Source: Corynebacterium sp.
Lineage (GTDB): Bacteria > Actinomycetota > Actinomycetes > Mycobacteriales > Mycobacteriaceae
Reading direction: 5' to 3'
Assembly (NCBI GenBank): GCA_030450335.1
Contig: JAKDIS010000038.1
Location: 1-21,301 of the forward strand
Length of the DNA stretch: 21,301 nucleotides
In this document: positions 1 to 6,637 of the stretch, in pieces
How positions within the stretch are numbered: position 1 is the stretch's first letter
How the letters are laid out: the number at the start of each line of letters is the position of its first letter
Made by a program: the position numbers and the translations under genes
Notes under the pieces: model-generated
What the model saw: the letters and a program-made list of their open reading frames with translations, nothing else
Databases searched by the model: none
What the model was told of the DNA's origin: nothing

Positions 1-924
1 CGCCCGGCCACCGCGGTGGCTCCAGTGGTGGCCTCTGTTGCGGCTTCCGGGGTCGTGCTGGTGCTGATCGCCTGGGTCCTCGTGCCGGGCCTGTTCACCT
101 CCGCCGACCCGTTGACCGGGCAGCCGCTCGACCGGCTGCAGGCGCCGGGGACCGAACACCCCTTCGGCACCGACCACCTGGGTCGTGACGTGTGGGGGCG
201 GGTCGTCCACGGCGCACGCGGCTCGCTGGGCACCGCAGCCCTCGCCGTGGCGGTCGGCGCCGTCGCAGGAAGCCTGGTGGGGGCGGTCGCCGGATACGCC
301 GGTGGTGCCGTCGACACCGTCCTGTCCCGCGGCACCGACGTCCTGCAGTCGGTCCCCGGGCTGCTGTTGTAGATCTCGGTGGTCGCCGTAAAATTAAAAA
401 AAAAAGGAAAGGTTGCCGTGGCCGTCGGTGTCGCGGCGCTGCCGACGTTCGCCCGCGTCGCCCGCGGCGAGGTGCTGCGGTGGCGGACGAGCGCCTTCGT
501 CGAGGCCGCCCGCCTCAACGGTGTGGGGTCCGCCCGGATCCTCTCCCGGCACGTGGCACCGCACGCCCTGGGTCCCCTGGCGGGCCTGGCGATCCTCCAG
601 TTCGGTTCCGCCCTGCTCGCCGTGGCGGCACTGAGCTTCCTCGGGCTGGGAGCATCACCACCGGCACCGGAGTGGGGGCTGCTCGTCGCCGACGGACGCA
701 GCTACCTCTCCAGCGCCTGGTGGCTGACGACGCTCCCGGGGCTCGTCGTCGCGGCCGCCGTCCTCTCCGTCAACATCCTCGCCAACGCGGTGACACGCCG
801 CGCGGCGTCCCCACCACAAGGAGGTCACCATGACCGTCGTACTACATCCCGAAGCACACCCCGAAGAGTCCGTCCGACCGGCGGAGACAAGCAAACAGAA
901 TCAGAACCGGCACGTCCCGCCTGA
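1..924 (+). pseudogene. Dpp/Opp-type ABC transporter permease (DppC-like), 5' partial, frame interrupted
   Basis: Inner-membrane permease subunit of a peptide/nickel-type ABC importer; the frame is open at the window edge, so the N terminus is missing. Visible are a first membrane segment, the DppC hallmark GTDHLGRDVWGR, further hydrophobic segments, and the EAA loop that contacts the ATPase (EAARLNGVGSARILSRHVAP). The frame is stopped by TAG at 370-372 and continues in the same frame afterwards. Relatives usually read LLLQISVVAVLGPGL here, so TAG probably stands for CAG. The next codons (388-411) are A-rich and encode a lysine run instead of the expected hydrophobic/glycine segment. Both flanks are otherwise intact, so the change is local. 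The tail overlaps the ATPase gene by 95 bases, which is unusually long. The partner permease and binding protein would lie upstream. Family call is secure; whether the gene is truly dead or misassembled is open. Confidence 0.8.
388..411 (+). other. A-rich low-complexity patch inside the GC-rich permease gene
   Basis: About 24 bases that are nearly all A, including a run of ten A (396-405), in otherwise very GC-rich sequence. The patch keeps the reading frame and roughly the expected length, but it replaces a conserved hydrophobic/glycine stretch by lysines. It lies 15 bases after the in-frame TAG. This looks like a badly called or damaged consensus segment rather than evolved coding sequence; a real mutation cannot be excluded. 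Confidence 0.6.
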
Positions 925-2566
925 GACGGCCCGGCCACCGGCCCTCGACCTGGCGGGCCTGACCGCCACCTACCGCACCCGTGCCGGGTACTCCCCGGCC
1001 GTCGCGGACGTCGACCTGGCCGTCGGGGTGGGGGAGACGGTGGCCCTCATCGGCGAGTCCGGGTCCGGCAAGTCCACCACCGCGCGCGTTGCGGCGGGCC
1101 TGGCACAGGACGGCCCCGGCGGTCCCGACGGACTCGCCGTGACGATCTCACACCACCGCATCCTGGGTCGCGACGTCTCCACCGCAGGGCCGGCGGCGTG
1201 GAACAGGCTCCACCGTTCGCACGTCGGCTACGTCCCGCAGGACGCCGGCGAGGGGCTCAACCCCGTGCGCACGGTCGGCAGCCAACTCGCCGAGGCGTTC
1301 CGCCTGCACGGCGGGGGACGCAGGGACGCGGTCCGTCGGACCGCCGAAGCCCTGCGCGACGTCGGCCTGGACGCGGCGGTGCACGCGCGCCGCCACCCGC
1401 ACCAGCTCTCCGGTGGACAACGCCAACGCGTACTCATCGCCCTGGCGCTGATCGGCGACCCGGCGCTCGTCGTCGCCGACGAACCCACCTCCGCCCTCGA
1501 CGTCACCGTCCAGAAGAAGGTCCTCGACCTGCTGGAGGCCCGCGTACGGGATTCCGGCGCCGCCCTGCTGCTGATCACCCACGACCTGGGTGTGGCCCAC
1601 GGCCGGGCGGACCGCGTCGTGGTCCTCAAGGACGGCCGCGTGGTCGAGGAGGGGGAGACGGCCACCGTGCTGAGCTCCCCGCGGCACGCCTACACCCGGG
1701 AGCTCGTCGCCGCCGTCCCCGAGGCCCGACCCGAGGCCCGCCCCGAGGCGCCGCTGCGACGTCCGGACGCCCCGGCGGTGATCAGGGCGAGTGGTCTTAC
1801 CAGGGTGTTCGTCCCCGGAGCCGCCCCGGCGGTCGACGCCGTCGACCTCACGGTCCGTTCCGGCAGCACGCTGGGTATCGTCGGTGAATCCGGGTCGGGC
1901 AAGTCAACGACCGCGCGGATCCTGCTCGGGCTCGAGCCGTTCGACGGCGGCGCCGCGGAGGTGCTCGGCCGCAGGCTCGACGGCAGGGGGAGCCGGGGTC
2001 GGAAAGGCGGGGACGCCGTCGCCCTGTCGCGACGCGCACGGCTGATCCACCAGGACCCCACCGGGGCGCTCGACCCCAGGTTCACCGTCGGACGGTCCGT
2101 CGCCGAGCCCCTCGACGGATTCGGCATCGGCGACCGCGCCTGGCGTCGACGGCGGGTCGCGGAGCTGCTGGACCTCGTCGCCCTGCCACGGGACACCGTG
2201 GACCGGCGTCCGTCCGAACTGTCCGGTGGACAGCGCCAACGCGTCGCCCTCGCCCGCGGTCTGGCGGTCGACCCCGAACTCCTCGTCCTCGACGAACCGG
2301 TCTCCGCCCTCGACGTCTCCGTGCAGGCCCGCATCCTGGACCTGCTGGTGGACCTGCGCGACGAACTGGGGTTGACCTACCTGTTCATCAGCCACGACCT
2401 CGCCGTCGTCCGCTCCATCGCCGACGAGGTCGCCGTCATGGCGGCGGGTCGGGTGGTCGAGTACGGAACCACGGCGCAGGTCTTCGACGACCCGACCGAC
2501 GAGGTCACCCGGGCGCTGCTCGCGGCGGCCCCCAGCATCCCCCGGAAGGAGCCCCACCATGTCTGA
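830..2566 (+). CDS. Fused dipeptide-type ABC transporter ATPase (DppD-DppF in one chain)
   Basis: Cytoplasmic ATPase of the importer whose permease lies just upstream, 578 residues. It holds two complete nucleotide-binding domains. The first has Walker A GESGSGKST at residues 75-83, signature LSGGQRQR near 194, Walker B ending ADEP near 219 and an H-loop THDLG. The second has Walker A near 353, signature LSGGQRQR near 463, Walker B LDEP near 486 and SHDLA. In most Dpp/Opp systems these are two proteins; fusions of this kind (YejF/GsiA-like) are known. The two halves are joined by a linker with an EARP repeat. The ATG has a strong ribosome-binding site, AAGGAGGT at 818-825, so it can be translated despite the broken permease frame. 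It ends inside the start of the monooxygenase gene (8-base overlap), which shows an operon. Start and family are well supported; the substrate is unknown. Confidence 0.93.
   Translation: MTVVLHPEAHPEESVRPAETSKQNQNRHVPPETARPPALDLAGLTATYRTRAGYSPAVADVDLAVGVGETVALIGESGSGKSTTARVAAGLAQDGPGGPDGLAVTISHHRILGRDVSTAGPAAWNRLHRSHVGYVPQDAGEGLNPVRTVGSQLAEAFRLHGGGRRDAVRRTAEALRDVGLDAAVHARRHPHQLSGGQRQRVLIALALIGDPALVVADEPTSALDVTVQKKVLDLLEARVRDSGAALLLITHDLGVAHGRADRVVVLKDGRVVEEGETATVLSSPRHAYTRELVAAVPEARPEARPEAPLRRPDAPAVIRASGLTRVFVPGAAPAVDAVDLTVRSGSTLGIVGESGSGKSTTARILLGLEPFDGGAAEVLGRRLDGRGSRGRKGGDAVALSRRARLIHQDPTGALDPRFTVGRSVAEPLDGFGIGDRAWRRRRVAELLDLVALPRDTVDRRPSELSGGQRQRVALARGLAVDPELLVLDEPVSALDVSVQARILDLLVDLRDELGLTYLFISHDLAVVRSIADEVAVMAAGRVVEYGTTAQVFDDPTDEVTRALLAAAPSIPRKEPHHV
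1721..1752 (+). repeat. 12-bp in-frame tandem repeat in ATPase linker
   Basis: Two near-identical 12-base units starting GAGGCCCG (1721-1732, 1733-1744) and a partial third (1745-1752) encode Glu-Ala-Arg-Pro repeats between the two ATPase domains. The position in a linker explains why length changes would be tolerated. Confidence 0.75.
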
Positions 2567-3905
2567 CAGCACGAACACCACGAAACGCCAGGTTCACCTG
2601 GCCGCCCACTTCCCGGGCGTCAACAACCACTCCGTCTGGTCCGACCCCGAGTCCGGCTCCCACATCGACTTCGACAGTTTCGAGCACTTCGCCCGCAGCG
2701 CCGAACGCGGCCTCTTCGACTTCCTCTTCCTCGCCGAGGGACTCAGGCTGCGGGAGCACAAGGGCAGGATCTTCGACCAGGACGTGGTTGGACGCCCCGA
2801 GACCGCCACGGTGCTCGCCGGGCTCGCCGCGGTCACCGGGCACATCGGGTTGACCGGGACCTTCTCCTCCACCTTCAACGAGCCCTATGACCTGGCCCGC
2901 ACACTGGCCACCCTGGACCGGGTGTCCGGGGGACGGGCGGCGTGGAACCTGGTGACCACCCACAACGCCTTCACCGGGGCGAACTTCCGGCGCGGCGGCT
3001 TCCTCGACGGCGCCGACCGCTACCGTCGGGCCGAGGACTTCCTCGCCCTGGCCAGGACGCTCTGGCACTCCCACGACCACGGCGCCGACGGCTCCTTCGC
3101 GCACACCTCGGAGTTCTTCGACGTCCGCGGGCACTTCCCGGTGCCCACGACGCCCCAGGTCAGCCCGGTCATCTTCCAGGCGGGCGACTCCCCTGAAGGG
3201 CGGGACTTCGCCGCACGCAACGCGGAGGTGATCTTCTCCCGACACTCCGAGGCAGAGGCGGGACGGGAGTTCCGGAAGGACATCGACCGGCGTCTCGCCG
3301 CCGTCGGACGCGATGCCGGGGACCTGAAGATCTACCCCGGGATCTCCGTCATCCTCGGTGACACCGCCGCCGAGGCGCAGGAGCTCCACGAGGACGTCCG
3401 GCGTCGCCAGGTCACCGGGCCCGGTGCGATCGCCTTCCTCGAACAGGTCTGGGGCACCGACCTCACCCACCTCGACCCGGACGGGCCCCTGCCGGAGCAG
3501 GACCCCGACACCGGCAACGCCGACATCACCCGCGGTCGGGTGCGCCACGACAAGGACCCCCGCGCGGTCGCCGACCGGTGGCGCGAGCTGGCACGGGAGC
3601 GCGACCTGTCGATCCGCGACCTCGTCACCGAGGTGTCCGGACGTGGCGGCACGCTGGTGGGGACGCCACACCAGGTCGCCGAGCAGTTCGACGAGCTGAC
3701 CCAGGCACGAGCGGCGGACGGCTTCATCCTGGTTCCGCACCTCTCGCCGGGCGGGTTGGACGGGGTGGTGGACCGTGTGGTCCCTGAACTCCAGGACCGT
3801 GGCGTGTACCGGGAGTCCTACCCGGACACGTTCCCGGACAACACCCTGCGCGGCAACCTCGGCCTGCCCGCCTACGACCACCAGTACGCGGAGGTGCCGG
3901 CATGA
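2559..3905 (+). CDS. LLM-class flavin-dependent monooxygenase, NtaA/SnaA/DszA-like
   Basis: Predicted FMNH2-dependent oxygenase of the bacterial-luciferase superfamily, 448 residues, the usual length for the nitrilotriacetate/pristinamycin/dibenzothiophene-sulfone monooxygenase branch (NtaA, SnaA, DszA, CmoJ, YxeK). Typical family segments are visible: an N-terminal HFPG...W strand with FDSFEHFARSAERGLFD, FLAEG, the TGTFSST strand, the substrate-cavity segment LATLDRVSGGRAAWNLVTT, the DRYRRAEDF helix, and PVIFQAGDSPEGRDFAARNAEVIFS. Members oxidise small N- or S-containing molecules with FMNH2 delivered by a separate reductase; none is seen nearby. The ATG overlaps the ATPase stop by 8 bases and has GGAAGGAG at 2544-2551, so start and operon membership are clear. 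Its ABC-importer context suggests that the substrate is imported. The exact substrate cannot be read from sequence. Confidence 0.92.
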   Translation: MSDSTNTTKRQVHLAAHFPGVNNHSVWSDPESGSHIDFDSFEHFARSAERGLFDFLFLAEGLRLREHKGRIFDQDVVGRPETATVLAGLAAVTGHIGLTGTFSSTFNEPYDLARTLATLDRVSGGRAAWNLVTTHNAFTGANFRRGGFLDGADRYRRAEDFLALARTLWHSHDHGADGSFAHTSEFFDVRGHFPVPTTPQVSPVIFQAGDSPEGRDFAARNAEVIFSRHSEAEAGREFRKDIDRRLAAVGRDAGDLKIYPGISVILGDTAAEAQELHEDVRRRQVTGPGAIAFLEQVWGTDLTHLDPDGPLPEQDPDTGNADITRGRVRHDKDPRAVADRWRELARERDLSIRDLVTEVSGRGGTLVGTPHQVAEQFDELTQARAADGFILVPHLSPGGLDGVVDRVVPELQDRGVYRESYPDTFPDNTLRGNLGLPAYDHQYAEVPA

Positions 3906-4669
3906 CCGTGGTGATCCGGGTGGCCCCGCAGGCCGCCCTCGACCTCCCGGCGCTGCGCGCGCTGGCGCTCGCGCTCGACGGTGCAGGCGGTGCAGACGGT
4001 GCAGGTCCCACCGACATCCTGCTGCTCGAGGACGACTTCTCCTCCGGGCAGAACGCGGTCACCGTCGCCGCCTGGCTGGCCGGGCAGACCACGGACCTGA
4101 GGATCGTGCCGGAGGTGCCGCTGACCCACACCGAACCCTTCCACGTCGCCACGTCCACCGCCACGCTCGACCACGTCAGCAGGGGACGCGCCGGCTGGTC
4201 GCCGACGGTGCAGACCGACACCACGTCCGCCGCGCTGGTGGGCCGGCGTCCCGCCTCGCCCGACGGTGTGTGGCGTGAGTTCGGGGACATCGTCTCCGCC
4301 GTGCGCAGATTGTGGACGTCCTGGGAACCGGACGCCGAGATCCGTGACGCGGCGACCGCGCGTTTCATCGACCGTGACAAGGTCCACTACGTCGACGTCG
4401 AGGTCACGGACTCGGTGGGGGAGGTGTTCACGGTGAAGGGCCCGTCGATCGTGCCCCGCCCGCCACAGGGCGAACTGCCCACGGTGGTGACGGTCGCCGA
4501 GCCGGCGTCGGTGACGGCGGCCGGGGAGGTGGCGGGGGAGGCGTCCGGCGTCCTGATCGTCGGTGACCGGTTCGTCACCGGCGACGGTGGCACCGGCGAG
4601 GTCCTGCGGCTCGCCGACACCGCCGACGTCCTCGCCGCGGCCTCCCGGTACTCCCGGGCAACACGGTGA
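3902..4669 (+). CDS. Short luciferase-like (LLM) flavin oxidoreductase homologue
   Basis: A 255-residue protein that starts in an ATGA overlap with the preceding monooxygenase stop, so the two are translationally coupled. It resembles the first half of the luciferase-like fold: ILLLEDDF, TTDLRIVPEVPLTHTEPFHVAT, and the superfamily segment ATLDHVSRGRAGWSPTVQTD followed by WREFGDIVSAVRRLWTSW. The later barrel strands and the FMN phosphate-binding region are poorly preserved. The C-terminal third looks like a short remnant (PTVVTVAEP...GVLIVGDRF). Full LLM proteins are about 330-450 residues, so this is either a reduced partner subunit of the larger enzyme, as LuxB is to LuxA, or a decaying copy. 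A short Gly-Ala-Asp repeat sits near residue 30. Family assignment is good, activity doubtful. Confidence 0.8.
   Translation: MTVVIRVAPQAALDLPALRALALALDGAGGADGAGPTDILLLEDDFSSGQNAVTVAAWLAGQTTDLRIVPEVPLTHTEPFHVATSTATLDHVSRGRAGWSPTVQTDTTSAALVGRRPASPDGVWREFGDIVSAVRRLWTSWEPDAEIRDAATARFIDRDKVHYVDVEVTDSVGEVFTVKGPSIVPRPPQGELPTVVTVAEPASVTAAGEVAGEASGVLIVGDRFVTGDGGTGEVLRLADTADVLAAASRYSRATR
3980..4006 (+). repeat. 9-bp in-frame tandem repeat
   Basis: Three consecutive units close to GGTGCAGGC encode Gly-Ala-Gly/Asp in the N-terminal part of the short LLM homologue. No other function is apparent. Confidence 0.65.
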
Positions 4670-6507
4670 GGGACCTCGGACCCCCGGTCGACTCCGTCGT
4701 ACTGGTCGGAGCGGGGCCGCGCGCCACCGGGGTGCTGCAGGCCCTGGCCGGTGAACTCGACGGCTCCCGACGGCTGACCGTGCACGTCGTCGACCCGTAC
4801 CCCTGCGGTGCCGGACGGATCTGGCGGGCGGACCAGCCCGGTCAACTCTGGATGAACAACACCGCCGACGAGATCACCGTGCACCCGGACGGGACCGGCC
4901 CCACGCTCGCCGACTGGTCCGGGTCGCCGGGGGCGTTCCTGCCGCGCCGGGAGGTGGCGTCCTACCTGCGCGACGCCTTCGCCCGTGCGGTCGACGCGTT
5001 GCCGGAGTGCGTCACCGTGTGCACCTGGCGCACGCGTGCGGTGCAGGTGTCGGTACCCGGTCCCGGCGCGGGCCGGCAGGTCACCCTGCAGGACGGGACG
5101 GTGCTGCGCGCCGACGTCGTCGTCCTGGCCCAGGGGCATCTGGACGTCCGGTCCGGTGCGGTTCCCGGTCAAGGCCACACACCGCAGGGCCACACACCGC
5201 AGGGCTACACACCGCCGGGCTACACCGCCGACCAGGACCTCACCGGGGTTCCGGCGGGTGCGGACGTCCTGGTGCGTGGTTTCGGTCTGGCGTTCATCGA
5301 CCTGATGATGCTGCTCAGTGAAGGGCGCAGTGGCCGGTTCGACCGTCGCGACGGCGGCCCGGTGCCCACCTACCGGCCCTCCGGGGAGGAGCCGGTGCTG
5401 TGGGTCGGGTCCCGCCGTGGTGTGCCGTACCGGTCGAAGATCGCCGGGGGTGTGACGCCGCGCAGTCCCCGCTACCTCACCACCGACGCGGTGGCACGCC
5501 TGCCACGGACGCCGGACGGTGCGCTCGCCGACGGTGCGGTGCGCACGCTGCTGTCTGCGGAGGTCACCGCCGCCCACTACACGGCACTGGCCGACCTGGG
5601 CGACCGCGGCAGGTGTGCGGTGGATGCCGGAGGCGTCCACGAACTCACCGACGCCTGGGCAGCGGGCACTGCCGGTGTCACGGCACGAACGGTCTCCGCG
5701 TCACTCGGGCACGCCGTCCCCGACCCGGCCGACCGGCTACGGCCCGACCGGTTGGACCGCCCGCTCGCCGGACGCGTGTTCGCCGACCGGGAGGCCCTCG
5801 AGGATGCGGTGGTCGGCAACACCCTGACCAACCTTCACCGCGCCACGGGGGGACGCCACCCGCAGGACGCCGCGCTGTACGCCACGCTGGTGGGGGTGCT
5901 CCCGGTGCTGCGGGGGCTACTGCGCGCCGCAGACGGGGCACGTCTTTCCGCGCAGGACGAGGCGTTCGTCCGGCAGGTCTGCGCCTCGTTCTCCTACGTG
6001 TGCTCCGGGCCGCCGCCGGAGCGGCTCGGCAACCTCCTGGCCCTGCACCGCGCCGGTCTCGTGCGTTTCCTCGGCGCCGACGCCCGGGTGGTGGAGCTGC
6101 CCGGGCACCGCGGTGGAGGTTTCCGTGCCACCAGTCCGTCGCTCCCCGGTGAGGCGGTGGAGGCCACCCGTCTCCTCGACGCACGCCTGGCGGACGTCAC
6201 GGCCTCGCAGGTGTCGGACGGACTCCTGCGTGGGCTCCTGGCGTCCGGCGAGGTGGCCACGGGCCACGGGGACACCGGCGAGGCCGGTGCGGAGGTGTTC
6301 CTCGTCGACGCGGAGGGTCGGGCGGTCGGACGGGACGGGCAGGTGCGGGACGACCTCTTCCTCGTCGGTCCGGCGACGTCCTCCCCGGTGCGGGAGGGTT
6401 TCGCCAGGCCCGGCACGGACGCCCGGGTCTTCGCCGCGAACAGGTCGGTGGCGCGGTCTGTGGCCAGGTCGCTGGAGGGGACCCGTCTGCTCAACAATGT
6501 GATCTAG
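4666..6507 (+). CDS. FAD/NAD(P)-binding protein (NAD_binding_9-like)
   Basis: Large flavoprotein-like protein of 613 residues. The N terminus has a dinucleotide-binding fold: VVLVGAGPRATG at about residues 12-22, then a beta strand ending VHVVDPYPCGAGRIW. WMNNTADEITVHPD follows, and a second nucleotide-binding strand DVLVRGFGLAFIDLMMLLSEGR lies near residue 200. Together these match the FAD-NAD(P)-binding family PF13454, a poorly characterised set related to N-hydroxylating and Baeyer-Villiger-type flavoproteins. The GTG start overlaps the preceding stop (GTGA), placing it last in the ABC-importer/monooxygenase operon. It may act as a further oxygenase on the imported compound or as a redox partner; this is inference. 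A four-unit pentapeptide repeat interrupts it near residue 170. The stop codon lies inside a GlxR-like palindrome that belongs to the next promoter region. Confidence 0.88.
   Translation: MRDLGPPVDSVVLVGAGPRATGVLQALAGELDGSRRLTVHVVDPYPCGAGRIWRADQPGQLWMNNTADEITVHPDGTGPTLADWSGSPGAFLPRREVASYLRDAFARAVDALPECVTVCTWRTRAVQVSVPGPGAGRQVTLQDGTVLRADVVVLAQGHLDVRSGAVPGQGHTPQGHTPQGYTPPGYTADQDLTGVPAGADVLVRGFGLAFIDLMMLLSEGRSGRFDRRDGGPVPTYRPSGEEPVLWVGSRRGVPYRSKIAGGVTPRSPRYLTTDAVARLPRTPDGALADGAVRTLLSAEVTAAHYTALADLGDRGRCAVDAGGVHELTDAWAAGTAGVTARTVSASLGHAVPDPADRLRPDRLDRPLAGRVFADREALEDAVVGNTLTNLHRATGGRHPQDAALYATLVGVLPVLRGLLRAADGARLSAQDEAFVRQVCASFSYVCSGPPPERLGNLLALHRAGLVRFLGADARVVELPGHRGGGFRATSPSLPGEAVEATRLLDARLADVTASQVSDGLLRGLLASGEVATGHGDTGEAGAEVFLVDAEGRAVGRDGQVRDDLFLVGPATSSPVREGFARPGTDARVFAANRSVARSVARSLEGTRLLNNVI
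5173..5232 (+). repeat. 15-bp in-frame tandem repeat, four units
   Basis: Units start at 5173, 5188, 5203 and 5218. The first two are identical, the third differs at a few bases and the fourth is degenerate. They encode GHTPQ-like pentapeptides in a surface loop between the two nucleotide-binding regions of the flavoprotein. Confidence 0.85.
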
Positions 6508-6513
6508 ATCATA
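6498..6513. promoter_or_regulatory. GlxR (CRP-family) operator candidate upstream of clpB
   Basis: TGTGATCTAGATCATA fits the published GlxR consensus TGTGANNTANNTCACA at 11 of 12 defined positions and contains the perfect palindrome TGATCTAGATCA (6500-6511). It overlaps the stop codon of the upstream flavoprotein gene and lies 14 bases before the HAIR operator, about 125 bases before the clpB start. GlxR is the cAMP-responsive global regulator of corynebacteria. Binding is predicted, not shown. Confidence 0.6.
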
Positions 6514-6526
6514 GTGAGAACTCTAG

Positions 6527-6547
6527 GTTGAGTGGAACAGACTCAAG
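6527..6547. promoter_or_regulatory. HAIR operator (HspR binding site) of clpB
   Basis: The sequence matches the HAIR consensus CTTGAGT-N7-ACTCAAG with one mismatch: left arm GTTGAGT (6527-6533), a seven-base spacer, right arm ACTCAAG (6541-6547). HspR represses dnaK and clpB operons in actinobacteria when bound here and releases on heat shock. Its place in front of clpB is the expected one. Confidence 0.88.
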
Positions 6548-6559
6548 GTTTCCGACGTT
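6534..6559 (+). promoter_or_regulatory. SigH-type stress promoter candidate for clpB
   Basis: GGAACA (6534-6539) and CGTT (6556-6559), 16 bases apart, match the GGAA...GTT pattern of actinobacterial SigH promoters. The -35 element lies in the spacer of the HAIR operator, so HspR binding would block it. Another GGAAC at 6560-6564 is only 14 bases from the next GTT and fits less well. Confidence 0.5.
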
Positions 6560-6637
6560 GGAACTACCGTAAGCGAAAGTTGACACGAACGCGCTAAAGT
6601 AGACACCGGCACGCACACGCAGAGAAGGAGACTGACG

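Noticed and set aside
2505..3881. Open frame of 458 codons on the - strand opposite the LLM monooxygenase
   Set aside because: Antisense shadow of a well-supported gene; no domain, promoter or ribosome-binding site.
6579..6599. Second HAIR-like element (GTTGACA-N7-GCTAAAG)
   Set aside because: The spacing fits, but only 4 and 5 of 7 arm positions match the consensus and the arms pair poorly with each other.
6580..6600. TTGACA followed by TAAAGT as a SigA promoter for clpB
   Set aside because: The hexamers are only nine bases apart, too close for RNA polymerase.
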